64,000 nucleotides of DNA from Oceanicola sp. 502str15 (GCF_024105635.1 NZ_WYDQ01000001.1:2046001-2110000), one strand, 5' to 3'; counted from the stretch's first letter, positions 17,010 to 26,285 are shown. Numbers and translations: made by a program. Notes: a model not told the origin generated them from the sequence alone.

Positions 17010-18008
17010 ATGAATGACAGCACCCCACAGAAGCAAAGCGCCCGCGCCGCCGTCGAGGCGCTGCGTGCCGGGCTGCGTCTGCCGGTTGTCGCGGCCCCGA
17101 TGTTCCTCGTCTCCAACACCGCGCTGACCACGGCCCTCTGCGCCAGCGGCGTGGTCGGCTCCTTCCCCGCGCTCAATGCCCGCCCGCAAGAAGAGCTTTC
17201 CACCTGGCTCGCGGAGATCGAAGCCGCGCGCGATGCGGCCCGCGCCGAAGGCCGGCCCTTTGCGCCCCACGCCGTCAACATCATCCTGCGCAAGACCAAC
17301 GCCCGGATGGAGGCCGACATCCAGACCTGCATCGCCCATGAGGTGCCCATCCTGATCACCTCGATGAGCGCGCCCGACGAGGTGACGCCGCGCATCCACG
17401 CCTACGGCGGGCTGGTGTTTCACGATGTCACGACCGTGCGCCATGCCAAACGTGCGATCAGGGCCGGGGTGGACGGGCTGATCCTTGTCTGCGCCGGCGC
17501 GGGCGGGCACGGCGGCCTGCTCAACCCCTTCGCCTTCCTCTCAGAGGTGCGCGGCTTCTGGGATGGCCCCGTCATCCTCGCCGGCGCGCTCACCACCGGC
17601 GCGCAGGTGCTCGCCGCCGAGCTTCTGGGCGCCGACCTGTGCTACATCGGCACCCGCTTCATCGCCACCGCCGAAAGCGCCGCGGTCGATCCCTACAAGC
17701 AGATGCTCACGGAGGCCGACGCGGGCGACATCATCTACACCCCCTACTTCTCCGGCACCCCCGCCAACTACCTTGGCCCCTCGATTACCCGCGCGGGCCT
17801 CGACCTCGACGAGATCAGGCAGCCGGCAGAGGGCACCACCGGCACGCCGGGAGAGCGCCACCTGCGCTGGAAGGACATCTGGGGCGCCGGCCAGGGCGTC
17901 GGCCAGATCACCGATGCGCCGCCCGCCGCCGCACTGGTGGACCGCATGGTGGAAGAATACGAAACCGCCCGCGCCGCGTGGCGCGCACGGATGGATCAGG
18001 GCCGCTGA
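17010..18008 (+). CDS. nitronate monooxygenase family protein (2-nitropropane dioxygenase-like)
   Basis: A 332-residue FMN-dependent TIM-barrel enzyme. Marks include LPVVAAPMFLVSN at the start, the GVDGLILVCAGAGGHGG segment with the candidate catalytic base His167, and the phosphate-binding ALTTGAQVLAAELLGADLCYIGTRF region (key part GADLCYIGTRF). The family oxidizes nitronates; many members in catabolic operons have unknown roles, including enoyl-reductase-like chemistry. The start at 17010 is preferred over ATG at 17004 because GGAGG at 16997 has a proper spacing of eight bases only for 17010. The next gene follows by 16 bases. Confidence 0.88.
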   Translation: MNDSTPQKQSARAAVEALRAGLRLPVVAAPMFLVSNTALTTALCASGVVGSFPALNARPQEELSTWLAEIEAARDAARAEGRPFAPHAVNIILRKTNARMEADIQTCIAHEVPILITSMSAPDEVTPRIHAYGGLVFHDVTTVRHAKRAIRAGVDGLILVCAGAGGHGGLLNPFAFLSEVRGFWDGPVILAGALTTGAQVLAAELLGADLCYIGTRFIATAESAAVDPYKQMLTEADAGDIIYTPYFSGTPANYLGPSITRAGLDLDEIRQPAEGTTGTPGERHLRWKDIWGAGQGVGQITDAPPAAALVDRMVEEYETARAAWRARMDQGR

Positions 18009-18024
18009 GGCCGGGAGGAGAGAC

Positions 18025-18801
18025 ATGGCCGAAATCGAATACAGCCGCGAAGGCGCCATCGCCCGCATCACCCTCAACCGCCCCGAGCGCAAGAACGCGC
18101 TCGCGGGCGAAATGCGGGTCGAACTGCGCCATGCCTTCGACCGCGCCAACGAAGATGACGAGGTGCGCGTGGTGGTGCTCGACGCCATGGGCGAGACCTT
18201 CTGCGCCGGGGCCGACGTCGACAAGATCCAGAAGCGCGATCCGAAGGGCTCACGCAACAATCTGCAATGGAACGGCCACCGGCTGATCCGCGCGATCTAC
18301 ACCACCGAGAAACCGGTGATCGCCTCCGTGCAGGGCGCCTGCGTCGGCCTCGGCCTCTCCATGGCCATGGCCGCCGATTTCATCATCGCCGCCGAGGACG
18401 CGCGCTTCTCCTGCATCTTCGCCCGGCGCGGCCTCGCGCCCGACACGGGCGCGGTGTTCTTCCTCACGCGCCTTCTGGGCCAGGCAAGGGCGCGGGAGCT
18501 GGTCTATTCCACCCGCTTCTTCTCCGCACCCGAAGCCGCCGACTTCGGCATGGTCAACCGCGTGGTGCCCGCCACCGAGCTGGCCAAGGCCACCCGCGCC
18601 TTCGCGCAGGAATATGCCGAGGCCCCCACCTATGCGATCGCCATGGCCAAGAAGATGTTCCAGATGGCCCAATCCCCGAGCCTCGACAGCTTCCTCGAAC
18701 TCGAAGCCCTGACCCAGCCCGGCGTCCACCAGACCCACGACTTCAACGAGGGCGTCACGGCCTTCCGCGAGAAGCGCGAGGCAAAATTCACCGGGCGGTG
18801 A
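18025..18801 (+). CDS. enoyl-CoA hydratase/isomerase family protein
   Basis: A 258-residue crotonase-fold protein starting IEYSREGAIARITLNRPERKNAL. The first oxyanion strand is ETFCAGADVDKI, the second is ASVQGACVGLGLSMAMAADF. In the loop that normally carries catalytic Glu residues the sequence reads FSCIFARRGLAPDTGAVFFL, with Asp in place of one Glu, which is common in isomerase-type members such as PaaG. The ribosome site GGGAGGAG precedes the ATG. It is probably cotranscribed with the nitronate monooxygenase. Confidence 0.87.
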   Translation: MAEIEYSREGAIARITLNRPERKNALAGEMRVELRHAFDRANEDDEVRVVVLDAMGETFCAGADVDKIQKRDPKGSRNNLQWNGHRLIRAIYTTEKPVIASVQGACVGLGLSMAMAADFIIAAEDARFSCIFARRGLAPDTGAVFFLTRLLGQARARELVYSTRFFSAPEAADFGMVNRVVPATELAKATRAFAQEYAEAPTYAIAMAKKMFQMAQSPSLDSFLELEALTQPGVHQTHDFNEGVTAFREKREAKFTGR

Positions 18802-18802
18802 C

Positions 18803-19013
18803 GCAGCCCGGTTCACCGACGCCGCCTCCCCCGCCGTCCCCGATACTTTCAAGGGCGCGGGCGGCAAGCTGATCGGGGTGCACGGCACGTGCGACAGCCG
18901 CATCACGGCCATCGACACCACCCGCTGGGTCGAGACCCTGCGCGCCCGCTCTGCGCCTACCCCACCTATGTCACATGGAACGAGGGCAGCCAGAGCTGGG
19001 GCTGCGAAGAGTA
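18803..19013 (+). pseudogene. frameshifted C-terminal remnant of a secreted-type protein
   Basis: From 18803 the frame reads a protein-like segment without a start: FKGAGGKLIGVHGTCDSR and AIDTTRWVETLRAR. Around 18945-18955 the sense shifts to another frame that reads CAYPTYVTWNEGSQSWGCEE and ends at TAG 19011-19013. The paired cysteines, GGKLIGVHG and the terminal Trp/Cys pattern suggest the end of an extracellular protein, perhaps a trypsin-like peptidase. Neither half has a start codon or ribosome site. Parent family uncertain. Confidence 0.4.
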
Positions 19014-19021
19014 GGCGCCGC

Positions 19022-19043
19022 GCCGGGCCTCCAGAGGCCCGGC
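19022..19043. terminator. bidirectional terminator-like hairpin
   Basis: GCCGGGCCT (19022-19030) and AGGCCCGGC (19035-19043) form a perfect 9-bp stem with a CCAG loop. It lies between the rightward remnant and the end of the leftward acyl-CoA synthetase operon, the expected place for a terminator serving both strands. No U-tract is evident. Confidence 0.55.
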
Positions 19044-19050
19044 CACCCCC

Positions 19051-21159
19051 TCAGCGCGCCGGGATCACCAGCGCGTCGACCCCGATGCAGCCCTCGGGCA
19101 GCACGATCATCGGGTTGATCTCGGCTCCCTCCAGCGCCGCGCCCTGTGCGGCGGCAAAGGCCGAAAGCGCCACGATGTTCTCGGCCAGTGCGCCGATATC
19201 GGCCTTCTCCGCCCCGCGCGCGCCATCCAGCAGGGCAAACCCCTTCAGGCTGCGGATCATCTCCAGCGCCTCATCGCGCGCCACGGGGGCCGGGCGCATC
19301 ACCGTGTCCTTCAGCACCTCGGTGTAGATGCCCCCCAGCCCCACCATCACCATCGGCCCGAAGGTGGCATCGCGGTGGGTGCCCAGAATGCACTGCACCC
19401 CGCCCGCAACCATCTGGTTCACGCTGACCCCGAGGATCTCCGCTTCGGGCGCGGCGGCGCGGGCCGAGGCCATGATCGCGTCAAAGCCCTCACGCACGGC
19501 CTCCGCATCGGCAAGGCCCACTTTCACGCCGCCCACCTCGGACTTGTGCGCAATGTCGGGCGAGCGCACCTTCAGCACCACCGGATAGCCGATTTCCCCG
19601 GCCAGGCGCGCCGCCTCCTCCGCGCTTCCCGCCGTTTCCGAGCGGGCAAAGCGCAGGCCCGCGCCCGCAAGAAGCCCGGCCGAAGACACCTCGTCGAGCC
19701 GCTCGGGCAGGGCCACCGGCGCAGCCAGCGCCGCGGGTGCAGGCACGGGCGCGCGCAGAACCTCGCCCAGCCGCGCCGCGCCGGAAAACGCCGCCACGCA
19801 GGACTCGGGGTTCTCGAAGACCAGAAAGCCCGTCGCCTCGAAGGCCTTGGCGTTTTCGGGGGTCGATTGGGTGCAGATCGCAAACAGCGTTTCGGGATAT
19901 TGCCGCGTCAGCTTCGTCAGCCCCTCGGCCATGATCTTCGGATCTCGCGGGTTCAGCCCCGCATTGCCGACGAAAAGCATCACCGAGCCGTAGGACTGGC
20001 TCGCAAGCATCTGCTCCACCGCGCCCATGAAGATCGTCCGGTCGCCGATGGTCGCGGCCGTGGTGTCCAGCGGGTTCAGCCCCACCGCCAGCGGCAGGCT
20101 CTCGCGAATGGTGTCGAAAGCGGCGTCGCTCATCGGCGGCAGGGCCATGCCCTGCTCGATCGCCGCATCGGTCGACATCACGCCGATGCCGCCCGAAACT
20201 GTGATGATGGCAAGGTTGCGCCCCTTTGGCAGCACACCGTTGGCGCAGGTGTAGGTCAGCTCCACCAGCTCCGCGAGCGAGCGGCACAGATGCGCGCCCG
20301 CCGCCGTCAGCGCCGCGTCGAACACCGCCGCCGAGCCCGCCATCGCACCGGTATGGCTTGCGGCCACATGCTGGCCCGCCTCGGTGCGTCCGGCCTTCAG
20401 CACGATCACCGGCTTGCCATTCGCGCGGGCCACTTCCAGCGCCCGCATCAGCCCGGGCCCGTTGCGGCAGGTTTCGAGGTAGACGACAAGCACATCCGTC
20501 TCCGGGTCGCCCGCCATCCACTCAAGGCATTCCGAGGCTTCCACGTCAGCCTCGTTTCCGGTCGCCACGAACTTCGAGATGTTCACGCCACGGGTCAGGA
20601 TCAGGTTCTGGATGTAGCTCCCCACCGCCCCGCTCTGGCTGACCACGCCCACGCGGCCGACCTCGGGGATGCCCCGGTCGAGCGCCGAGGAGAAGGTGGC
20701 GAAGATCCTGTCGTTGGTGTTGAACAGCCCCATCGCGTTGGGGCCGAGCAGCCGCGCCCCGCCCGCGCGGATGCGCGCCACCAGCGCCGCCTGTGCCGCG
20801 GCGCCCGCCTCGCCCGCTTCGGCAAAGCCTGCCGAGAACATCACGAAGCTCTTCACCCCGGCAGCCAGCCCGTCCTCCACTGCGGCCTCCACCCGGCTGG
20901 CGGGCACCGCGAGGATCACCTGGTCCACCTGCTCGGGGATCGCGCTGACCGAGGGGTAGGCCTTCACCCCCTGCACCGTCTCCCGCGTCGGGTTCACCGG
21001 GTAGAGCGTCACCGCCGAGCCCGCCTCCGCCATGTAGCGCAGCGGCCGTCCGCCGATCTTGTAGGGGTCGTCCGAGGCCCCCACCAACGCGATGGCGCGG
21101 GGCTTGAACATGGCGTCGAGGCCTCCGGCCTCCCGGGTGGGCGTGTCGTGGGCGGTCAT
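19051..21159 (-). CDS. ADP-forming acetate--CoA ligase family acyl-CoA synthetase (copy 1)
   Basis: A 702-residue fused alpha-beta acyl-CoA synthetase (NDP-forming). Residues about 15-140 are the CoA-binding Rossmann domain (RAIALVGASDDPYKIGGRPL), followed by succinyl-CoA-ligase-like domains with the phospho-accepting His269 in AASHTGAMAGS, and a C-terminal ATP-grasp domain (GYPVVLKVRSPDIAHKSEVG). It forms acyl-CoA from a carboxylate with ATP or, in reverse, conserves energy from an acyl-CoA. The ATG at 21159 overlaps the acyl-CoA dehydrogenase stop (ATGA). It ends a beta-oxidation-like operon. A second copy at 29858 also follows an acyl-CoA dehydrogenase. Confidence 0.9.
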   Translation of the reverse strand: MTAHDTPTREAGGLDAMFKPRAIALVGASDDPYKIGGRPLRYMAEAGSAVTLYPVNPTRETVQGVKAYPSVSAIPEQVDQVILAVPASRVEAAVEDGLAAGVKSFVMFSAGFAEAGEAGAAAQAALVARIRAGGARLLGPNAMGLFNTNDRIFATFSSALDRGIPEVGRVGVVSQSGAVGSYIQNLILTRGVNISKFVATGNEADVEASECLEWMAGDPETDVLVVYLETCRNGPGLMRALEVARANGKPVIVLKAGRTEAGQHVAASHTGAMAGSAAVFDAALTAAGAHLCRSLAELVELTYTCANGVLPKGRNLAIITVSGGIGVMSTDAAIEQGMALPPMSDAAFDTIRESLPLAVGLNPLDTTAATIGDRTIFMGAVEQMLASQSYGSVMLFVGNAGLNPRDPKIMAEGLTKLTRQYPETLFAICTQSTPENAKAFEATGFLVFENPESCVAAFSGAARLGEVLRAPVPAPAALAAPVALPERLDEVSSAGLLAGAGLRFARSETAGSAEEAARLAGEIGYPVVLKVRSPDIAHKSEVGGVKVGLADAEAVREGFDAIMASARAAAPEAEILGVSVNQMVAGGVQCILGTHRDATFGPMVMVGLGGIYTEVLKDTVMRPAPVARDEALEMIRSLKGFALLDGARGAEKADIGALAENIVALSAFAAAQGAALEGAEINPMIVLPEGCIGVDALVIPAR

Positions 21160-22166
21160 GCGGCCTGGTCCTTCCTGTCGGCGTTTGTCAGCACCCGCCC
21201 GGTCCGGGCGTAGGCACGGCGAAGCTCGGCCGAGGTGCCAAGCCATGGCACCAGCGCGAGCACGCGTTTGATGTGGGGCGCCAGCGGGCTTTCCTCGGTG
21301 ATGCCCAGCGCCCCGAACATCTGGATCGCGCCCCGAGCGGTCGCCATCGCGCAGTCGTTCACCCGGGCCTTGGCCCGGCAGGACGCGCGGTCGAGATCAT
21401 CGGGCGCAAGCCCGCCAGAGGCCCCGGCCAGCGCGCCGTCAAGCACCGCGCGTGCCATAAGCCCCGCGCTGTAGAGGTCCACAGCCTTGTGCTGCAACGC
21501 CTGAAACTGCCCGAGGCTCTGCCCGAACTGCTGCCGCGTGCGCAAATGCTCCAGCGTCATCTCCAGCATCACCTCGGCATGGGCCAGCAGCTCTGCGGCC
21601 ACCACCAGCCGTCCCTCGGCCCGCACCTGCCGCAGCGCCGCCGAAACCGCAGGCCCCTGCGCAAGGCGCTCGGCCTCCACAGCCTCCAACGTGAGCGTTT
21701 CAAGCTGCACCCCATCCACGCGGGTCTGCCGCCCGGTCGTGCCCGGCACCGCGCAAAGCGCCTCCCCCGCCACCACCAGATGCACCGCCGCAGGGGGCAC
21801 GTGGCGCAGCACGCCGCTCAAACCTCCGCCTTCGCCCCCCACCTCGCCCAGCGCGAGCGACACCAGCCGCCCCTCCTCGGCCAGCGCCTGCGACGGGGCG
21901 CTGTCGGGCGCCACCAGAGCCAGCATCCGTGCCGCCATGTACGTCGCCGCTACCGGCTCCGCCCGGCAGGCCCGCGCCAGCCCGCCCGCAATCAGTGCGG
22001 CGGCATCGACGCCAAACCCAAGGCCCCCCGCCTCCTCCGGCAGGGCGCAGTGCAGCCAGCCCTGCGCGTGGAGCTCCGCCACATGGCCCGGCAGCGCCGG
22101 CCCGCGTGCATAGGCGGCCACGCTGTCCGCGATCATCCGTGCGGTATCGTCGTCGAGCGCGGTCAT
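21156..22166 (-). CDS. acyl-CoA dehydrogenase, short subunit of a probable heteromer
   Basis: A 336-residue acyl-CoA dehydrogenase-like protein, about 50 residues shorter than typical homotetrameric members. The C-terminal helical domain is recognizable (RTRQQFGQSLGQFQALQHKAVDLY, key part RQQFGQSLGQFQALQH; and AIQMFGALGITEESPL), but the middle beta-domain is reduced. The ATG at 22166 has a GGAGG ribosome site and overlaps the partner's stop (ATGA). Such adjacent long/short pairs form alpha2beta2 enzymes in steroid side-chain degradation, where one subunit lacks parts of the FAD or active site. I infer the same here. Confidence 0.85.
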   Translation of the reverse strand: MTALDDDTARMIADSVAAYARGPALPGHVAELHAQGWLHCALPEEAGGLGFGVDAAALIAGGLARACRAEPVAATYMAARMLALVAPDSAPSQALAEEGRLVSLALGEVGGEGGGLSGVLRHVPPAAVHLVVAGEALCAVPGTTGRQTRVDGVQLETLTLEAVEAERLAQGPAVSAALRQVRAEGRLVVAAELLAHAEVMLEMTLEHLRTRQQFGQSLGQFQALQHKAVDLYSAGLMARAVLDGALAGASGGLAPDDLDRASCRAKARVNDCAMATARGAIQMFGALGITEESPLAPHIKRVLALVPWLGTSAELRRAYARTGRVLTNADRKDQAA

Positions 22167-23320
22167 CTTGCGGCCTCCTTGCCAAGCCCCAGCACCCGCC
22201 GGGCGAGGATGTTGCGATGAATTTCGTTGGCCCCCGAAAAGATCGCCGGCGCCCGGCTCTCGAACCACGTGAAGGCCGGGGCGGGCTGGCCCGGCACCGG
22301 CACCACCTCCTCCACCCCGCCCTGCCCCGCGGCCTCCAGCGTCCATTCGCTGATCCGCTGGAACGCCTCGGTCGCGGTGATCTTCAGCGCCGACACCTCG
22401 GTGCCCACCCGGCCCTCGGTGCTGACCAGATCGGCGAAGCTGCGATAGAGATCCTGCCCGTCGAGCACGTCGAACTCCGCCTGCACCAGCCGGTCCTGCC
22501 AAAGCCCGTCATCGCCCAGCCCGGCGGCCTCCACCACCGCCTCCAACTCGCCCAGCGCCTTGCGCGCCCGGCGCGGCGATCCGGCCCAGATCCGCTCGAA
22601 CCCGAGCAGCGAGCGCGCCACCTTCCAGCCGTCGTCCACCGCCCCGAGAATGCATTCGGTGCCCACACTCACCCCGTCAAAGAAGACCTCGCAAAAGTCG
22701 TCCTCGCCACCGAGGTTGCGGATCGGGCGCACGGTGATCCCCGGCGTGGCCATGTCGACCAGCACGAAGGTGATGCCGTTCTGCTTGGGCCCCTCGCTGG
22801 AGGTGCGGACGAGACAGAAGCAATGGGTCGCGTGATGCGCCGAGGTGGTCCAGATCTTCTGGCCGGTGATGGTGATCGTCCCGCCCTCGATCCGCCCCGC
22901 GCAGCGCAGGCTGGCAAGGTCCGACCCCGCCCCCGGCTCCGAATAGCCCTGACACCAGATCTGCTCCCCCGCCGCGATCTTCGGCAGGTAGTCGGCCTTC
23001 TGTGCCTCGGTCCCGAAGGCAATGATCGCCGGGCCGAGGTTGCGCACGCCACTGTCATGCAGCCAAGGCGTGCCCGCGGCCTCCATCTCCTCGATGAACA
23101 CGAGGTGCCGCTCGGGCGTGAGCGCCATGCCGCCCAACTCTGCGGGCCAGCCCGGCGCGATCATCCCCGCCGCATGCAGCGCCTTGTACCACGGCATGGT
23201 CACGCCGGGCGGCTGGCGCAGCCGCAAGTGGCGCAGCGCCTCCGGGCAGTTCTGCGCGATGAAGGCCCTCAGATGCGCGCGAAAGCCGGCCTCCGCCATG
23301 GCGTTCCAGTCGCGGCTCAT
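22163..23320 (-). CDS. acyl-CoA dehydrogenase, long subunit
   Basis: A 385-residue acyl-CoA dehydrogenase. It carries the FAD/substrate motifs QGYSEPGAGSDLASLRCAG and ITGQKIWTTSAHHATHCF, and the C-terminal SGANEIHRNILARRVLGL helix. The N-terminal LRHLRLRQPPGVTMPWYKAL and the WCQGYSEPGAGSDLA pattern resemble the family that processes steroid and branched acyl-CoAs. It is coupled to MaoC upstream and the short dehydrogenase downstream by ATGA overlaps, so the two dehydrogenases should be made in equal amounts and assemble together. Confidence 0.9.
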   Translation of the reverse strand: MSRDWNAMAEAGFRAHLRAFIAQNCPEALRHLRLRQPPGVTMPWYKALHAAGMIAPGWPAELGGMALTPERHLVFIEEMEAAGTPWLHDSGVRNLGPAIIAFGTEAQKADYLPKIAAGEQIWCQGYSEPGAGSDLASLRCAGRIEGGTITITGQKIWTTSAHHATHCFCLVRTSSEGPKQNGITFVLVDMATPGITVRPIRNLGGEDDFCEVFFDGVSVGTECILGAVDDGWKVARSLLGFERIWAGSPRRARKALGELEAVVEAAGLGDDGLWQDRLVQAEFDVLDGQDLYRSFADLVSTEGRVGTEVSALKITATEAFQRISEWTLEAAGQGGVEEVVPVPGQPAPAFTWFESRAPAIFSGANEIHRNILARRVLGLGKEAAR

Positions 23321-24204
23321 GCCGGCACCATGTACTCGGGCGCATCATGCCCCGCGCCGATCAGGCAGCGCCCCGCATCCAGCACCGTCACGTCCCGCGC
23401 CTCGACCCTTGCGCGGAACCGGCACAGCCCGTCCTCCCTCCAGATCAAGAAGCGCACGGTCTCGCCCGGAAACACCGGGCGCGAAAAGCGTGCCTCGATC
23501 GAGCGCAGCCCGGTCTCGTCATGCTCCAGCACCCCCTCCAGCATCGCCCGCGCCGCCAGCCCCCAGGTGCAGAGCCCATGCAGGATGGGCCGCTCGAACC
23601 CCGCCCTTGCGGCATAGTCCGGGTCGATGTGCAGCGGGTTGCGGTCCTTGTTGAGCCGGTAGAGCACCGCCGCCTCGGGCCGGGTCTCGATATCGACCAC
23701 CACGTCGGGCGCGCGCTCCGGCAGCGGCTCGGCCTTCGGCACGGTGCCGAACTCGCGGCCAAAGCCGCCGTCGGCGCGGCAGAAGGTGCTGTGCAGAATG
23801 CTCGCCACCGGGTCGCCGCCGGCGCGGTCATAGAGGGTGCGCGCGGCGTGGATCAGCGCCCCCTTCTCGCCCTTGTCCTGCACCGCATGCACACGCGCAC
23901 GCGCCACGAGGTCGCCCTCGGGCGGCAACGGTTTGTGCAAAAACACCCGCTGCTCGCCATGCACCGTCTTCGTCAGCGTCACCCCCAGCTCGGGCGCCGC
24001 CGTCCAGCGGCCCGGGTGGCAGAGGATGGCGGCAAAGGTGGGCACCGCCGCCAGCTCCTTCTCGTAGACAAACCGCAACTGTCCCGCGCTGAGCGGGTCC
24101 TGCCCGAAGCCGAGCGTGGCGGCATAAAGCATGGTCTGGTCAGCCGTGTAGCGCTGCTCCAGCAGCGGAAACTCCCAGCCTTCGAGCGCATCGACATTCA
24201 GCAT
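23317..24204 (-). CDS. MaoC-type (double hot-dog) enoyl-CoA hydratase 2
   Basis: A 295-residue protein with two hot-dog domains. The second carries the hydratase-2 motif NPLHIDPDYAARAGFERPIL followed by HGLCTWGLAARAM, where Asp and His are the catalytic pair. The N-terminal YTADQTMLYAATLGFGQDP region matches the non-catalytic first hot dog of peroxisomal-type multifunctional enzyme hydratases. It makes (R)-3-hydroxyacyl-CoA. Together with the SDR immediately upstream it corresponds to the two halves of a eukaryotic-type MFE-2. The start at 24204 lies four bases after the SDR stop. Confidence 0.9.
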   Translation of the reverse strand: MLNVDALEGWEFPLLEQRYTADQTMLYAATLGFGQDPLSAGQLRFVYEKELAAVPTFAAILCHPGRWTAAPELGVTLTKTVHGEQRVFLHKPLPPEGDLVARARVHAVQDKGEKGALIHAARTLYDRAGGDPVASILHSTFCRADGGFGREFGTVPKAEPLPERAPDVVVDIETRPEAAVLYRLNKDRNPLHIDPDYAARAGFERPILHGLCTWGLAARAMLEGVLEHDETGLRSIEARFSRPVFPGETVRFLIWREDGLCRFRARVEARDVTVLDAGRCLIGAGHDAPEYMVPA

Positions 24205-24208
24205 CGGC

Positions 24209-25117
24209 TCAGATCGCCTCCCACGGAAACACGTCCTTGGTGCGCTCGGCGGGCGTGAAGTTTGCCTTGAACGCGCCGGGCAGCGTGTCGGCCAGCTTCT
24301 CCACCGTCCAGCCATCGGCCCGGTGCAGGGTGCGGACCGGACGCGGCTGGTTGTAGAGATACACCTCGTTGCCCCGCGCCCCGAAGATCTGGCCGGTCAC
24401 CTCCTTCGCCCCCTCCGAGCAGAGAAACGCCGCCAGCGGCGCGATCTGATCGGGGCTGGTCGTGCGCCGCCGCTTCTCCTGCTCCTCCTCCGAGCGGCCC
24501 GGCACGCTCTCGATCATGCGGCTGAAGGCATGGGGCGCGATGCAGTTCGAGCGCACCCCGAAGCGGGCCATGTCGAGCGAGATCGACCGGCTCAGGCCGA
24601 CGATCCCCATCTTGGCCGCCGCGTAATTTGCCTGCCCGACCGAGCCGATCAGCGCCGCGGTCGAGGTCATGAACACCAGCGCCCCGCCCTCTTGCGCCCG
24701 AAACTGCGGCGCGCAGGCCGAGGCGATGTTGAAGGCCCCGAAGAGATGCACCCGCAACACCCGCTCGAAGTCCTCGGGCTGCATCTTGTGAAAGATCGAG
24801 TCCCGCAGGATGCCCGCCGAGTGGATCGCCCCGTCGATCCGCCCGAAGCTCTCCATCGCCGCGCCCACGATCTTCTGCGCACCCTCATGCTCGGCCACGC
24901 TGTCGCCGCAGGCCACCGCACGGCCCCCGGCCGCTTCGATCTCCGCCACGACCTCCTGCGCCGGGGAAGAGTCCAGCCCCTCCCCGTCCAGCGTCGCGCC
25001 GATGTCGTTCACGACCACGGCCGCCCCCTCCGCGGCGAGGCAGAGGGCAATCCCCTTGCCCACCCCGCGCCCCGCGCCGGTGACCGCGATGACCTTGCCT
25101 TCGAGTTGCTTGCTCAT
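24209..25117 (-). CDS. short-chain dehydrogenase, (3R)-hydroxyacyl-CoA dehydrogenase of MFE-2 type
   Basis: A 302-residue SDR. The NAD motif is TGAGRGVGKGIALCLAAEGA, and the catalytic residues are Ser in FMTSTAALIGSVGQ and Tyr-x3-Lys in ANYAAAKMG. The long insert VVVNDIGATLDGEGLDSSPAQEVVAEIEAAGG (key NDIGATLDG) is typical of MFE-2 hydroxyacyl-CoA dehydrogenases. The start at 25117 has GGAAGAG upstream; ATG at 25129 is an alternative. A C-terminal extension (TDxxPGAFKANFTPAERTKDVFPWEAI region) exceeds the catalytic core. It works with the MaoC hydratase next door. Confidence 0.9.
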   Translation of the reverse strand: MSKQLEGKVIAVTGAGRGVGKGIALCLAAEGAAVVVNDIGATLDGEGLDSSPAQEVVAEIEAAGGRAVACGDSVAEHEGAQKIVGAAMESFGRIDGAIHSAGILRDSIFHKMQPEDFERVLRVHLFGAFNIASACAPQFRAQEGGALVFMTSTAALIGSVGQANYAAAKMGIVGLSRSISLDMARFGVRSNCIAPHAFSRMIESVPGRSEEEQEKRRRTTSPDQIAPLAAFLCSEGAKEVTGQIFGARGNEVYLYNQPRPVRTLHRADGWTVEKLADTLPGAFKANFTPAERTKDVFPWEAI

Positions 25118-25130
25118 GTGCTCTTCCATT

Positions 25131-26285
25131 TCAGAGTGTCGCTTCGGTGCCGAGCACCAGTGTCGCCTGGGCCGCCAGAACGCCGCCGTTGCCATGGGCA
25201 ATCGCCGTCTCGGCACCCTCCACCTGCCGCGCGCCGCAGGTTCCGCGCAGTTGTCGCGTCGCCTCGATCATCAGGAACAGGCCGAACATGCCCGGATGGC
25301 AGTAGGACAGCCCCCCGCCGCTGGTGTTCACCGGCAATCGCCCGCCCGGGGCAATGCCGCCCTCGCGCACAAAGGCCCCGCCCTCGCCCTTGGCGCAGAA
25401 GCCGAGGTCTTCCAGAAACAGCAGCGTAGTGATGGTGAAGGCATCGTAGAGCTGGGCCACGTCCATGTCCTGCGCCCCCAGCCCGGCCATCGCATAGGCC
25501 TGCGCGCCCGAGGCCTTCGCCCCGGTTTCGGTGAGGTCGGGCATGTTGGTGATCGCATGATGCGGCTGGGCCTCGCCGTGGCCGAGCAGGTAGACCGGCT
25601 TCTGCTTGAGCGATTTCGCCCGCTCGGCCCGCACCATCACCACCGCCCCGCCGCCATCGGTGACAAGGCAGCAGTCCTTCACCCCGAGCGGGGTCGAGAT
25701 CATCGGCGCGTTCAGCACGTCCTCCACCGTCAGGTCGCGCTGGTCGAAGGCGACCGGGTTCATCTTGGCCCATGCCCGCGCCGCAACGGCGATCTCCGCA
25801 AGGTCTTCGCGCCGGGTTCCGTATTCCGCCATGTGCCGGCTCGCCGCCAGCGCGTAACCGGTGATCGGCAGGCGCGGGCGAAAAGGCGCGTCGTAGTCGT
25901 TCAGGTCGCGCTGCGGCGTGAACTTGCCGCGCTGGCTGCGCTGGGTGGAGCCATAGGCAATCACCGCCACGTCGCAGGCGCCCGCTTCCAGCGCCAGCGC
26001 CGCATGGGCCGCCAGCGCCTCGAAGCTCGACCCGCCGGTAAAGCTGCTGTCCATGTAGCGCGGCGCGATCCCGAGGTATTCGCACATGCTGATGGTGGGC
26101 ATCCTGAGCTGGCTCGCCGCCAGAAACAGCCCGTCGACATCGCCCAGCGTCAGCCCGGCATCGTCGAGCGCCCGCACGATCCCCTGCGCCATAAGGTCCT
26201 GCGGCGTGACACCCTCGGCCACCTTGCCAAGGTCGCTCTCGGCCACACCGACGATGGCCGTTCCGCCCCGCGTCGTCCCGCTCAT
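25131..26285 (-). CDS. thiolase-like protein (SCP2/Ltp2 type) lacking the nucleophile cysteine
   Basis: A 384-residue thiolase-superfamily protein starting TAIVGVAESDLGKVAEGVTP, as in acetyl-CoA acetyltransferase/SCP2 thiolase relatives. The loop that would hold the acylated Cys reads SSFTGGSSFEALAAHAALAL, with no cysteine. The C-terminal NTSGGGLSYCHPGMFGL and HGNGGVL segments persist. The immediate DUF35 partner (ATGA overlap at 26282) matches the pair that forms retro-aldolases in steroid side-chain cleavage. I infer a C-C lyase or thiolase complex rather than a classical thiolase. Confidence 0.85.
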   Translation of the reverse strand: MSGTTRGGTAIVGVAESDLGKVAEGVTPQDLMAQGIVRALDDAGLTLGDVDGLFLAASQLRMPTISMCEYLGIAPRYMDSSFTGGSSFEALAAHAALALEAGACDVAVIAYGSTQRSQRGKFTPQRDLNDYDAPFRPRLPITGYALAASRHMAEYGTRREDLAEIAVAARAWAKMNPVAFDQRDLTVEDVLNAPMISTPLGVKDCCLVTDGGGAVVMVRAERAKSLKQKPVYLLGHGEAQPHHAITNMPDLTETGAKASGAQAYAMAGLGAQDMDVAQLYDAFTITTLLFLEDLGFCAKGEGGAFVREGGIAPGGRLPVNTSGGGLSYCHPGMFGLFLMIEATRQLRGTCGARQVEGAETAIAHGNGGVLAAQATLVLGTEATL

